A stretch of DNA of 64,000 nt from Nocardia altamirensis NBRC 108246 (GTDB taxonomy: Bacteria; Actinomycetota; Actinomycetes; Mycobacteriales; Mycobacteriaceae). The position numbers and the translations under genes are program-made. Positions 17,089 to 25,293 of the stretch are shown here, in pieces (positions within the stretch are counted from its first letter, which is position 1; each line of letters starts with the position of its first letter). The stretch spans positions 29,776-93,775 of the forward strand of contig NZ_BDAY01000018.1 of assembly GCF_001612685.1 (NCBI RefSeq), in the 5' to 3' direction. The notes under the pieces are model-generated. The model was not told the DNA's origin and did not search any database. It saw only the letters and a list, made by a program, of their open reading frames with translations.

Positions 17089-18018
17089 GTGTGGTCCGGT
17101 GCCCGCGTCGCGACGCTGGTGGTGAGCATCGGCGCGCTGGTGTACGTCGCCGCTACCTGCACCTCGCCGACCCGGGATGTGGCAGATCGCTACGAGTCCA
17201 TCACGGTGCACCACACGATGGGCACCACCACAATCGACAGACTGCCGAAAAAAGTTGTCACCCTCGGCGACCAGTGGACAGCGAACACACTGGCGCTCGG
17301 GGTGACCCCGATCGGCGCATTCGCCCCGCTGCCCGGCACCGCGCCGCCCTGGTTACCGAAGCTCGAGCCGCCGAGCCTGATCGATCCGGCAGGGAATGTG
17401 ATTGCGCAGATCGCGGCACGGCAACCCGACCTGATCCTGCTCGACGGCATGTTCGCCGATCGGAAGAACTACGACGATCTGGCAGGCATCGCACCGACAG
17501 TCGCAGGACTGACCGGAGGTTGGCAGGAACAGCTACCCACTCTCGGCCGGATACTCGGCAAGCAACAAACCGCCGACAAGCTCGTCAACCAGTTCGACAA
17601 GGCCCTCGCCGACATCGTCGCAGCCGTGCCGAAGCTGCACGGCGCGACCTACTGCACCAGCTGGCTGACGAGCGACACCCAACTCCTCGTGCTGGCAGGC
17701 CCGAACGACGACTTCGGCGGCACGCTCCCCCGGCTCGGCCTGCACCTTCCTGAACCCCTTGCCACCAAGGGGCGAATGTCGCTCCCGCCGAACCAGATCC
17801 ACGAACTCTCCGCCGACGTCCTACTCCTCGGCTACTCCCCCGGACTCGCCGACACTTACCCCACGCTCCCCGGCTACACCGAACTCCCCGCAGCCCGCAA
17901 AGGATCCGTCGTCCTCCTCACCACCGAAGAACTGGCCGCCCTCCAACAGCCGACAGCACTGTCCGCCCCTTACCTCCTCGAAAAGCTGAAACCCGCACTC
18001 ACCCTTGCGATGCGGTGA
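17089..18018 (+). CDS. iron-siderophore ABC transporter substrate-binding protein
   Basis: A 309-residue FepB/FecB-type (TroA-fold) periplasmic-binding protein. The start is GTG at 17089 with GAGGAGG upstream. The N terminus is one hydrophobic segment with a weak lipobox (V-A-A-T-C24), so export and perhaps lipid anchoring are likely. The binding-protein pattern is clear: P-K-K-V-V-T-L-G-D-Q-W, then Q-P-D-L-I-L-L-D-G, K-N-Y-D-D-L, and G-Y-S-P-G-L. It is a paralogue of the gene at 24283-25266, matching through most of its length. It should bind a ferric siderophore and deliver it to a permease. No clear iron box is seen in front. Confidence 0.85.
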   Translation: MWSGARVATLVVSIGALVYVAATCTSPTRDVADRYESITVHHTMGTTTIDRLPKKVVTLGDQWTANTLALGVTPIGAFAPLPGTAPPWLPKLEPPSLIDPAGNVIAQIAARQPDLILLDGMFADRKNYDDLAGIAPTVAGLTGGWQEQLPTLGRILGKQQTADKLVNQFDKALADIVAAVPKLHGATYCTSWLTSDTQLLVLAGPNDDFGGTLPRLGLHLPEPLATKGRMSLPPNQIHELSADVLLLGYSPGLADTYPTLPGYTELPAARKGSVVLLTTEELAALQQPTALSAPYLLEKLKPALTLAMR

Positions 18019-18948
18019 TCCGGTCCGCCGCGGCGGCGCGAGCGCGCGGCCACTCGCGGGCCAGGGCGAGCAGGTAACGCAACTCGGCTGATCGATCGAC
18101 GGCCGGAAGTGCAACGGACGCAAGCGGCATGCCGGACGGGAGGACGATCCGCCCCGGTCCGGATGCGCTATGGGCAACACCACTTCAGGAACGGCCGCGG
18201 TCAGGTCGCGCCACAGCGGCTGCAGGCGACGACACTGCCTACCTTCCCGATCCATATCGAACCGCGCCAGCAACGCCTCGAACATCGGTATCGCGATCAG
18301 CAGCGCAATCAAGGCCAGCGCAACGAAAGTTCCCACAGACCAGAAGATCCCCGGTTGTCCAGGACGAACACCTGCGACGATGCCCACTGCCATCCGCACC
18401 GCGGAAACGGTGCAGTAGGCGCCGAAAAACAGCAGCGCAGAATATGTCAGCTTCTCCCGCACAGCGGTCATTCCGGCACGGAATTCGGCCAGGGCCGCCC
18501 GCACGAAGAGCAGCCCGAACCAGGCGATGAATACCTCGACGATCCACCAGAGCATCGCGTCCCAATCGGCGCCGACCGGCAGTGTCACGCCGATCTCGTT
18601 GCCGAACGCATAGATCGCGACGACTGCACCGAATAGGGCAGCGCACGTGTCGTATCGGCGCTGGCGCACCCGCGTCAGCCGCGGATCGGCGCCGGCAAGC
18701 AGGATTGCGCACCCGATGCCGTTCGACAGCGCCAGCACACCGACGCTCAAATACAGTCGTAGTCCGAGGTCGGGACGATCGAGCACAGCCGCGACGGCGC
18801 AGAGGGCTGCCGCACCCAGATTCCATGTCAACGCGCGATTGATCAGGTTGTCGGCAGCGGTCGTATCGACAAGCAACCATCTGCCGACTGTCACCAGACC
18901 TACGAGCAGAAGGACCGCCCCGGCAAGCAGTGGCGGCGCGGAATTCAT
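17999..18948 (-). pseudogene. DUF6545-type membrane protein, C-terminal part deleted and frameshifted
   Basis: First of four tandem paralogues by position, last in transcription order. From the ATG at 18948 (M-N-S-A-P-P-L-L) it matches its neighbours through the membrane domain and into P-L-W-R-D-L-T-A-A-V-P-E-V-V-L. After S-S-S-R, near 18140, about 45 codons are missing that include the conserved L-Y-R-M-T-V-E-I-R-D-A segment. The deletion shifts the frame. The expected C terminus (S-A-E-L-R-Y-L-L-A-L-A-R-E-W-P-R-A-R) is still readable in another frame, with its stop at 17999. The disrupted frame runs on to 17821, antisense to the binding-protein gene, and its tail has no similarity. It is likely non-functional or makes only the membrane part. 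Confidence 0.8.
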
Positions 18949-20066
18949 CACTCACCACACCCTCGATCAGCAGAGATCAGCCCACGCGATGCGCTGGCCC
19001 GACTCGCTGCGGCGCGGGCACGCGGCCACTCGCGAGACAGCGCAAGCAGATTGCGCAACTCACTCGTTTGGTCGGTGGCCGGAAAGGGGACGGAGGTGTC
19101 CCTTGCCGAGACCGGAATGCCCTGCTGTTTCCGCTGCAGCGCCTCGGCGATCTGTTGTGCGTAAACGCGGGCGTTGTCGGTGCACGCCGCGCCATTGTCG
19201 GGCGTGAAATGTTTGAGATGCAGTAGCGCGTCGCGGATTTCGACGGTCATCCGGTACAGCCTCGAGCTCGAACCACGCGGGCGATCGGTGGGCAGCACCA
19301 CCTCGGGGACGATTCTGGTCAGGTCATGCCAGAGTGGGCGCAAACGCCGGCACTGTCTGCTCTCCAAATCCAGATGTGCTCGGGCGATCAACGCCTCGAC
19401 CAAAGGGATCGCCACCAACAACGCGAGCACCGCGAGGGCCATGAATGAGCCGATGGCCGCGACGATCCCCGGCTCCCCGGGAGGAGTGCCGGACGCGATC
19501 CGTACGAAGCCGACAGCCGAGGCGACGACAACATAGACGCCGAAGAAAAGCAGCGCCGAGTACGCCAGCTTTTCCCTGGTCGCCATGCCCGCAGCGCACA
19601 GTTCACGCAGACACGCTCGTACGAGAAGCGCACCAGCCCAAACCATGCACACCCCGGTTGTCGCCCAGAGGATTCCCACCCAGTCGACGAGGTGATCCAG
19701 GTGCAGGCCGAGTTCGTCGCCGAGCGCACAGAGCACAACAACTACGCCGAATACCGCTGCGCGGGCGTCGTATCGGCGCTGACGGACGTTGACCGGCCGC
19801 CGATCGGCACCATCGAGCAGGACGGCGCAGCCGAAGCCGTTCGACAGTGCGAGCGCACCGATGCCCAAGAACAGTCGCTGTCCGAGTTCGGGATGGTCGA
19901 AGCCTGCCGCGACGAAAGACACGACAACAGCGCCGATATCCCATGCCAACATGCGGTTTATCAGTTTGTCGACGGCAGTCTCGTTCACCAGCAGCCACCG
20001 ACCCACGGCGACGAAACCGACAAGGAGGACGATCGTCCCGGTGAGCAGTGGCGGCGCGGAATTCAT
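18948..20066 (-). CDS. DUF6545-type (MAB_1171c-like) membrane protein
   Basis: A 372-residue protein from the ATG at 20066 (M-N-S-A-P-P-L-L). It has about seven hydrophobic segments in residues 1-240, the G-R-W-L-L-V motif after the first, Q-R-R-Y-D in the middle, and a cytosolic C-terminal domain with L-R-P-L-W-H-D-L, P-E-V-V-L-P, S-S-R-L-Y-R-M-T-V-E-I-R-D-A-L and E-L-R-N-L-L-A-L-S-R-E-W-P-R-A-R. This is the layout of actinobacterial proteins named MAB_1171c family putative transporters. The function is not established. The start overlaps the stop of the next upstream paralogue by four bases (ATGA), so they are co-translated. Confidence 0.75.
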   Translation of the reverse strand: MNSAPPLLTGTIVLLVGFVAVGRWLLVNETAVDKLINRMLAWDIGAVVVSFVAAGFDHPELGQRLFLGIGALALSNGFGCAVLLDGADRRPVNVRQRRYDARAAVFGVVVVLCALGDELGLHLDHLVDWVGILWATTGVCMVWAGALLVRACLRELCAAGMATREKLAYSALLFFGVYVVVASAVGFVRIASGTPPGEPGIVAAIGSFMALAVLALLVAIPLVEALIARAHLDLESRQCRRLRPLWHDLTRIVPEVVLPTDRPRGSSSRLYRMTVEIRDALLHLKHFTPDNGAACTDNARVYAQQIAEALQRKQQGIPVSARDTSVPFPATDQTSELRNLLALSREWPRARAAASRASASRGLISADRGCGE

Positions 20067-21151
20067 CGCAGGCTGGTGACGCTGCCGGTGACGGTGGCGC
20101 GGGCCCGCGGCCACTCGCGAGACAGCGCGAGAAGATTGCGGAGCTCGTCCGCACGATCATCAGCTCGCAGGTGCATGACCGTGCCAGGGTTGAGGACCTG
20201 GATACCCTGCCGCCGCCGCTGTGCGGCCTCGGCGATGTCCACTGCATAGGCCCTGATGTCATCGGTGCGGACCGCACCCGTTTCGGCGGTGAACTGCTTC
20301 AAATGCAGCAGTGCGTCACGGATTTCGACGGTCATCCGGTACAGCCTCGAGCTCGAACCACGCGGCCGTTCCGTGTGCAGCACCACCTCGGGGACGGCTG
20401 CGGTGAGGTCACGCCACAGCGGATTCAAACGGCGGCACTGCCTACCGTCGAAGTCCAGATGCGCGCGCACCAGCAAGGCCTCGAACAGCGGTACCGCGAG
20501 CAGCAAGACCAACAACACGACGGCGACAAGGGAGGCTACGGCCATGAGCGTCCCCGGATACCCGGGTGCGGTGCCGGTCGCGGTCGCCATGAAGGTGTAG
20601 GCCGAGGAGACGATGTCGTAACAGCCGAGAAAGAGCAGGGCCGAGTAGGTCAACCTTTCTCGGGGTGTCGGGGACGCTGCGCGGAGCTCGCGCAGACAGC
20701 ATCGGACCAGCAGCAGTCCGATCCAGAAGATGAATACTTCGGTGATCGCCCACACGATCGCCTCCCAATCGATGAGGCGATGCATGTGCACGCCCGCCAC
20801 TTCGGCGAGGGCACTGAGAATCACGAACACGCCGAGCACTGCGGCGCGGACGTCGTATCTGCGTTGGCGTTCGTCCACCAGCCGCGGGTCAGCGCCGTCG
20901 AACAAGCGCGCACATCCGATGCATTTCGACAGCGCCATCGCACTGACGCCGAGGAACAGGCGCTGCCCGAGGTCGCGGTAGCCGACGGCTGCGCAGCAGC
21001 AGAACAGGAGCAGCGCACCGGCATCCCAGGCCAAGGCGCGGTTGATCAGGTGGTCGGTAATGGTCTCGTGCACGAACAGCCATCGGCCGACCACGATGAG
21101 ACCAACGAGGACAACGAACGCCGCAACGAGCAGCGATGGCGCGGAATTCAT
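20063..21151 (-). CDS. DUF6545-type membrane protein, third paralogue
   Basis: A 362-residue protein from the ATG at 21151 (M-N-S-A-P-S-L-L). It shares with its neighbour the membrane domain, the Q-R-R-Y-D motif, and the full C-terminal domain with P-L-W-R-D-L, S-S-R-L-Y-R-M-T-V-E-I-R-D-A and R-E-W-P-R-A-R. Several cysteines cluster in the second and third membrane segments (C-C-C-A-A), which its paralogues lack. Fifty bases separate it from the stop of the fourth paralogue. An upstream extension of the frame is not conserved among the copies. Confidence 0.75.
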   Translation of the reverse strand: MNSAPSLLVAAFVVLVGLIVVGRWLFVHETITDHLINRALAWDAGALLLFCCCAAVGYRDLGQRLFLGVSAMALSKCIGCARLFDGADPRLVDERQRRYDVRAAVLGVFVILSALAEVAGVHMHRLIDWEAIVWAITEVFIFWIGLLLVRCCLRELRAASPTPRERLTYSALLFLGCYDIVSSAYTFMATATGTAPGYPGTLMAVASLVAVVLLVLLLAVPLFEALLVRAHLDFDGRQCRRLNPLWRDLTAAVPEVVLHTERPRGSSSRLYRMTVEIRDALLHLKQFTAETGAVRTDDIRAYAVDIAEAAQRRRQGIQVLNPGTVMHLRADDRADELRNLLALSREWPRARATVTGSVTSLR

Positions 21152-21201
21152 TGCCACTGACAATAGGACCGGGCGAGAATCCCGCCAAGCAGAAGCGTTG
21201 T

Positions 21202-22266
21202 TCAGCGGGTGGCGAGCGCCGCAGCGCGAGCGCGGGCGGTCGGCCACTCGCGTGCTAGGCGGAGCAAACTCCGCAGTTCTGTGGTGTGGTCTCGCGTGTC
21301 GGGCAGCGGGACGGCACGCGCGGGATCGACCACCGCGGCATTGCCGTCGGCTTTGCTCTGTACGGCGTGTGCGAGCCAGAGCGCGTAGGCGCTGACAGTC
21401 ATCGCTCGAAGGTCATGTCCGACACCGGGATCGGGGAGATGGTGCCTGCTGAGGTGGAGCACGGCGTCGCGGATCTCGACCGTCATGCGGTACAGGCGAG
21501 AGCCGGGCTCGCGGGGTCGCTCCTGGCGCAGCACCACCTCCGGCACCACCGAGGTCAGGTCCAGCCACAGCGGTCTCAGCCTGCGACAGGCACGCCCGTT
21601 CCGGTCCCATCCCATCCTGGCCGCGAGGGCGATTACCACGGGAACCGCGATCAGCGCGGCGAGGACCACAAAACTCGCGGAGGCCATCACCACCCAAGCA
21701 ATGCCCGGATCCTGCGGTGCGATCCCGGACAGCGCGCGCACGATCACGAGCGTGCCGGAACACATCCAGTAGATGACCACGATGAGCAGGCAGGAGTACG
21801 CCATTTTCTCGGCGGGCGTGCCACCCTCGACCCGCAAGTCCCGAATGCATGCGCGCGCGATCAATACGGCCGAGAAGACCATCAGCACTTCGAAAGCCAC
21901 CCACACGGTGGGGAACACCCACGCGGGGCCGACCAACACCGTCACCGCCACCACTGCGGCGATCAGGTCGTACCACCGTTGCCCGCGCGGCTCGGTGTGC
22001 GCGTCACCGCCGTTCAGCGTGCGCGCGAAGCCGACGACATTGACACCGATCATCACGCCGCAGCCGAGGAACAACCGTTCCGCGAGATCGTCCATGTCGA
22101 GTGCCGCGATCGACCCATACAGCACCATCGCGACGACGTACCAGGTCAGCCCACGATTGATGCGACGGTCCATGGCCGTGTCGTTGACCAGAACCCAACG
22201 TCCGACGACAACCGTGATGGCCAGGACAACGGCCGGTATCACGATCCAATACGGAATTGCGGTCAT
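21202..22266 (-). CDS. DUF6545-type membrane protein, first gene of the tandem set
   Basis: A 354-residue protein from the ATG at 22266 (M-T-A-I-P-Y-W). It is the most divergent copy but keeps G-R-W-V-L-V after the first membrane segment, Q-R-W-Y-D-L, A-C-R-R-L-R-P-L-W-L-D-L, P-E-V-V-L, S-R-L-Y-R-M-T-V-E-I-R-D-A-V and E-L-R-S-L-L-R-L-A-R-E-W-P-T-A-R. As the first gene of the set it may carry the promoter for all four. In other actinobacteria such genes often lie next to small helix-turn-helix regulators, but none is seen here. Confidence 0.75.
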   Translation of the reverse strand: MTAIPYWIVIPAVVLAITVVVGRWVLVNDTAMDRRINRGLTWYVVAMVLYGSIAALDMDDLAERLFLGCGVMIGVNVVGFARTLNGGDAHTEPRGQRWYDLIAAVVAVTVLVGPAWVFPTVWVAFEVLMVFSAVLIARACIRDLRVEGGTPAEKMAYSCLLIVVIYWMCSGTLVIVRALSGIAPQDPGIAWVVMASASFVVLAALIAVPVVIALAARMGWDRNGRACRRLRPLWLDLTSVVPEVVLRQERPREPGSRLYRMTVEIRDAVLHLSRHHLPDPGVGHDLRAMTVSAYALWLAHAVQSKADGNAAVVDPARAVPLPDTRDHTTELRSLLRLAREWPTARARAAALATR

Positions 22267-22316
22267 CGATGTCGACAGTAAAGCCGACGGCTATGGCCGA
22301 TCAACTCCGACGGCGA

Positions 22317-24110
22317 TCATCCTGCGGGAACGGGCGCGCCCCTGCGCTCGGCAGCCAACTCGTCGGCCTCGGCGAGCTCGGCCCCCTCGTCGTGCACGTA
22401 CTTGTCGCCCGCGAAGTAGGAGGCGACGGCAGCCAGGAACATCATCACCGCGGCCGCGACGAAAACGACGACGAGGCCGGCGTGGAACGGCCCGGTGAGC
22501 AGGTGCGGGAAGAACTCCTGACCGGTCAGGGTGTCGGCGTTCACTCCTGGCTTGTCCAATTCCCCGGTGGGCCCGAGCAATTCCTTGATCGGGTTGAAGC
22601 CGAGGAAGGCGGCGAACATGCTGGCCACCGGTGGCATGCCGGCCAGCTCACCCGCGGCGCTGGCGGAAACGCCCTGGGCACGCAGCCCGGTGTCAAGCGC
22701 CGAGGGCAGGCTCGCGGCGAGCCCGACGACCATCAGCGAGAAGAAGATGCCCATGGACAACGCGTTGCCGCCGTTGAACAGCGTGCCGCGCATGCCGGAG
22801 GCCGCGCCGCGTTGCGCGGCGGGCACGCTCGACATAATGGCCGCGGTGTTCGGCGAGAAGAACAGCCCGCTTCCGATGCCGTTGAGCACGATGATCGCCG
22901 CGAAGATCCAGTAGTTGAAGTCCACGGGCAGGATCAGCAGCAGCACGAAGGTGACTCCGGCCAGCGCGGCGCCGCCGGTGGTGAACGGCCGCGATCCGTA
23001 GCGATCCGACAGCCACCCCGAAAGTGGTCCTGCGGCAAGGAATCCCACGGTCAGCGGGAGCAGATAGATGCCTGCCCACAGCGGTGTCGATTCGAAGCTG
23101 TAGCCGTGCAACGGCAACCAGATGCCCTGCAGCCAGATGATCAGCATGAACTGCATGCCGCCGCGTCCGATGGACACCATCAGGTTGGCGAAGTTGCCGA
23201 ACCCGAAGGCGCGATTGCGGAACAGGCCGAGGTGGAACATCGGGTCGGCGACCTTGGATTCGACCACACAGAACGCCACCAGCAGTGCGAGGCCGCCAAC
23301 TACCGAGCCGAGCACGAACGGACTGGTCCATCCGGTGGCATGCCCGCCGTAGGGCTGGATGCCGTAGGTGATGCCGGTGAGCAACGCGGTGAGGCCGAGC
23401 CCGAAGGTGATGGTCCCCGCCCAGTCCACCTTGCCCGCCGACCGGATGCCGACCTCGTGCAGCGAGCGGTAGGACCAGATCGCGCCGATGATGCCGATCG
23501 GCACGCTCACCCAGAACACCGCGCGCCAATCCCATTCCGAGAGCACGCCGCCGATGATCAGGCCGAGGAACGAACCGGCAACGGCGGCAACCATATTGAT
23601 GCCGAGCGCGGTGCCGCGCTGCTTCGCGGGGAATGCGTCGGTGAGGATGGCCGCCGAGTTCGCGGTGAGCATCGCGCCGCCGACGCCCTGGATCACCCGC
23701 CAGATGATGATCCACATCGCGCCCGCGCCACCGTGGAACGGATCGAAGGACAGCGCGAGCGCGCAGAACGCGAACACCGTGAAGCCGATGTTGTACACGC
23801 GGACCCGGCCGAAGATGTCGCCGAGCCTGCCGAACATCACCACGAGAACGGCGGTCGCGAGGAGGTACCCCATGAGCATCCACAGCAGGTAGCCGACGTT
23901 GCCCGACTCGAGCGGGTTCAGTCCGACGCCACGGAAGATCGCGGGCAGCGAGATCAGCACGATGGACGAGTTGATCGCGGTGAGCAACACCCCGAGTGTG
24001 GTGTTGGTCAGCACGATCCACTTGTAGTGCGGATGGTCGCGGTCGTACCGCAGCCTGCGGCGGATGGTCGACACTTCGCCCAGATCGAGATCTGTGGATG
24101 GAATCGTCAC
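22317..24110 (-). CDS. MFS transporter, DHA2 (EmrB/QacA) family
   Basis: A 597-residue protein with about 14 membrane segments. The start is the GTG at 24110 (M-T-I-P-S-T-D), with GAGGGGC upstream. The drug-efflux signatures are present: L-D/N-x-x-I-V-x-x-x-L-P in helix 1 (N-S-S-I-V-L-I-S-L-P), G-R-L-G-D-I-F-G-R-V-R-V between helices 2 and 3, and the motif-C-like region G-S-F-L-G-L-I-I-G-G in helix 5. It would export a drug or metabolite using the proton gradient. Its place next to an iron-regulated binding-protein gene makes siderophore export possible, but nothing in the sequence proves it. A 12-bp palindrome lies just upstream. Confidence 0.88.
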   Translation of the reverse strand: MTIPSTDLDLGEVSTIRRRLRYDRDHPHYKWIVLTNTTLGVLLTAINSSIVLISLPAIFRGVGLNPLESGNVGYLLWMLMGYLLATAVLVVMFGRLGDIFGRVRVYNIGFTVFAFCALALSFDPFHGGAGAMWIIIWRVIQGVGGAMLTANSAAILTDAFPAKQRGTALGINMVAAVAGSFLGLIIGGVLSEWDWRAVFWVSVPIGIIGAIWSYRSLHEVGIRSAGKVDWAGTITFGLGLTALLTGITYGIQPYGGHATGWTSPFVLGSVVGGLALLVAFCVVESKVADPMFHLGLFRNRAFGFGNFANLMVSIGRGGMQFMLIIWLQGIWLPLHGYSFESTPLWAGIYLLPLTVGFLAAGPLSGWLSDRYGSRPFTTGGAALAGVTFVLLLILPVDFNYWIFAAIIVLNGIGSGLFFSPNTAAIMSSVPAAQRGAASGMRGTLFNGGNALSMGIFFSLMVVGLAASLPSALDTGLRAQGVSASAAGELAGMPPVASMFAAFLGFNPIKELLGPTGELDKPGVNADTLTGQEFFPHLLTGPFHAGLVVVFVAAAVMMFLAAVASYFAGDKYVHDEGAELAEADELAAERRGAPVPAG

Positions 24111-24140
24111 GGCAGCCCCTCGCGAATGGTTATCTACGCA

Positions 24141-24152
24141 AACTATATAGTT
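24141..24152. promoter_or_regulatory. palindromic operator candidate
   Basis: AACTATATAGTT is a perfect 12-bp palindrome, 31 bases upstream of the MFS start codon in an unusually A+T-rich stretch. This is where a TetR- or MarR-type repressor would act on a transporter promoter. No regulator gene is adjacent. Confidence 0.45.
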
Positions 24153-24196
24153 AGCTGATGTAACGATCAAGACCGAGGGGTCTCAGCCTGGACAAA

Positions 24197-24215
24197 ATAG
24201 GTTAGCCTTGGCTGA
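24197..24215 (+). promoter_or_regulatory. IdeR/DmdR-like iron box upstream of the binding-protein gene
   Basis: ATAGGTTAGCCTTGGCTGA matches the iron-box consensus TTAGGTTAGSCTAACCTAA at 14 of 19 positions, with the left half almost perfect. It lies 68 bases upstream of the start codon at 24283 and would repress the binding-protein and SagB-like genes when iron is sufficient. Confidence 0.7.
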
Positions 24216-24282
24216 CTAAATTCCAGGTTCGGCTCGCAGGGGCGCCGAGTCGGGGTCGGTCCCCGATGAAGGAGATTCAACG

Positions 24283-25266
24283 ATGAAGAGTGTTCGAGCA
24301 TCCCGCAGTTGGACGCGCGCGGCCGTTGCCGTGCTGGCCGGCGCGCTCGCCCTCGGCGTCACCGCGTGCGGATCGTCGAGTGACGATGCGGGGTCAGGTG
24401 ACCAGTCGGTCGTGATCAAGCACGCGCGCGGGGAAACCACGATCTCCGGCACCCCGAAGAAGATCGTCACGCTCGGTAACCAGTGGCTCGACGCGTCACT
24501 GGCGCTCGGCGTGACTCCGGTCGGCTACATCGACAACATCGCGATCGTCTCGCAGAACACACCGCCTTGGGAACCGGAGTCGCTCGAGTCCGCGAAAGTG
24601 CTGAGCGCCACCGGCAATATCGCCGAACAGGTTGCCGCGCTCGAGCCTGACCTCATTCTGGTCGACGCCTTCATCGGCGACCAGGGCAAGAACTACGACG
24701 ATCTGTCCAAGATCGCACCGACTGTGCCCGGCCTCGGCAAAGCCGCCGTCAACCCATGGCAGGACCAGGTGACCGCCCTCGGCAAGGTGCTGCACAAGGA
24801 GGCCGACGCGAGCGCCGTGATCGCGAACGTGGACAAGAAGGTCGAGGCGATCGCCGCAGCCAATCCCGGCCTGAAGGGCAAGACCTTCGCGAGCACCTGG
24901 TTCGGTGGTCCCACCATGCTGATGGTGCTGACCGACGTGAACGACGGCTCCGCAAAGGTATTCACCCAGCTGGGCATGGGCATCCCGAAGAACCTCACCG
25001 ACCAACCCTCCAGCGGTGGCAGGCTGCAGCTCTCGCCGGAGCGCGCCGACCAGCTCACCGCCGACCTGCTGTTGGCCGGCTACTCCCCCGGCTTGGAGAA
25101 CGCGTACAAGCAGCTGCCGGGATACAACGACCTGCCCGCGGTGAAGAAGGGGTCGGTGGTATTCCTCACCACGCAGGAGATCACCGCGATCAACCAGCCG
25201 ACCTCGCTGTCGACGGTCTACATCCTGGACAAGCTCGCTCCCGCGTTCGCCGCAGCGGCGAAGTAG
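24283..25266 (+). CDS. iron-siderophore ABC transporter substrate-binding lipoprotein
   Basis: A 327-residue FepB-type protein. A typical lipoprotein signal ends at the lipobox G-V-T-A-C29, followed by a Ser/Asp-rich linker. The core has T-P-K-K-I-V-T-L-G-N-Q-W, L-E-P-D-L-I-L-V-D-A, K-N-Y-D-D-L-S-K-I-A-P-T-V and L-L-A-G-Y-S-P-G-L. The ribosome site is GAAGGAG. It should capture the ferric siderophore outside the membrane for the IrtA/IrtB-type importer. A paralogue lies at 17089-18018. An iron box precedes it, and the SagB-like gene follows 27 bases downstream in the same direction. Confidence 0.9.
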   Translation: MKSVRASRSWTRAAVAVLAGALALGVTACGSSSDDAGSGDQSVVIKHARGETTISGTPKKIVTLGNQWLDASLALGVTPVGYIDNIAIVSQNTPPWEPESLESAKVLSATGNIAEQVAALEPDLILVDAFIGDQGKNYDDLSKIAPTVPGLGKAAVNPWQDQVTALGKVLHKEADASAVIANVDKKVEAIAAANPGLKGKTFASTWFGGPTMLMVLTDVNDGSAKVFTQLGMGIPKNLTDQPSSGGRLQLSPERADQLTADLLLAGYSPGLENAYKQLPGYNDLPAVKKGSVVFLTTQEITAINQPTSLSTVYILDKLAPAFAAAAK

Positions 25267-25293
25267 GCGACACGGTACGCGGAGGTATGTCGT

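Noticed and set aside
17821..17998. C-terminal tail of the broken DUF6545 gene reading into the binding-protein gene
   Set aside because: The tail is translated in the wrong frame after the deletion and lies antisense to conserved binding-protein codons, so it is not a domain.
20048..21160. Long plus-strand frames opposite the DUF6545-type genes
   Set aside because: They run exactly opposite conserved paralogues, show no ribosome site at their starts and have no recognisable motif.
22257..24158. A 633-codon plus-strand open frame opposite the MFS transporter
   Set aside because: Its composition is rich in Arg, Glu, His and Asp and it has no domain. It is the antisense shadow of a G+C-rich gene with clear membrane motifs on the other strand.
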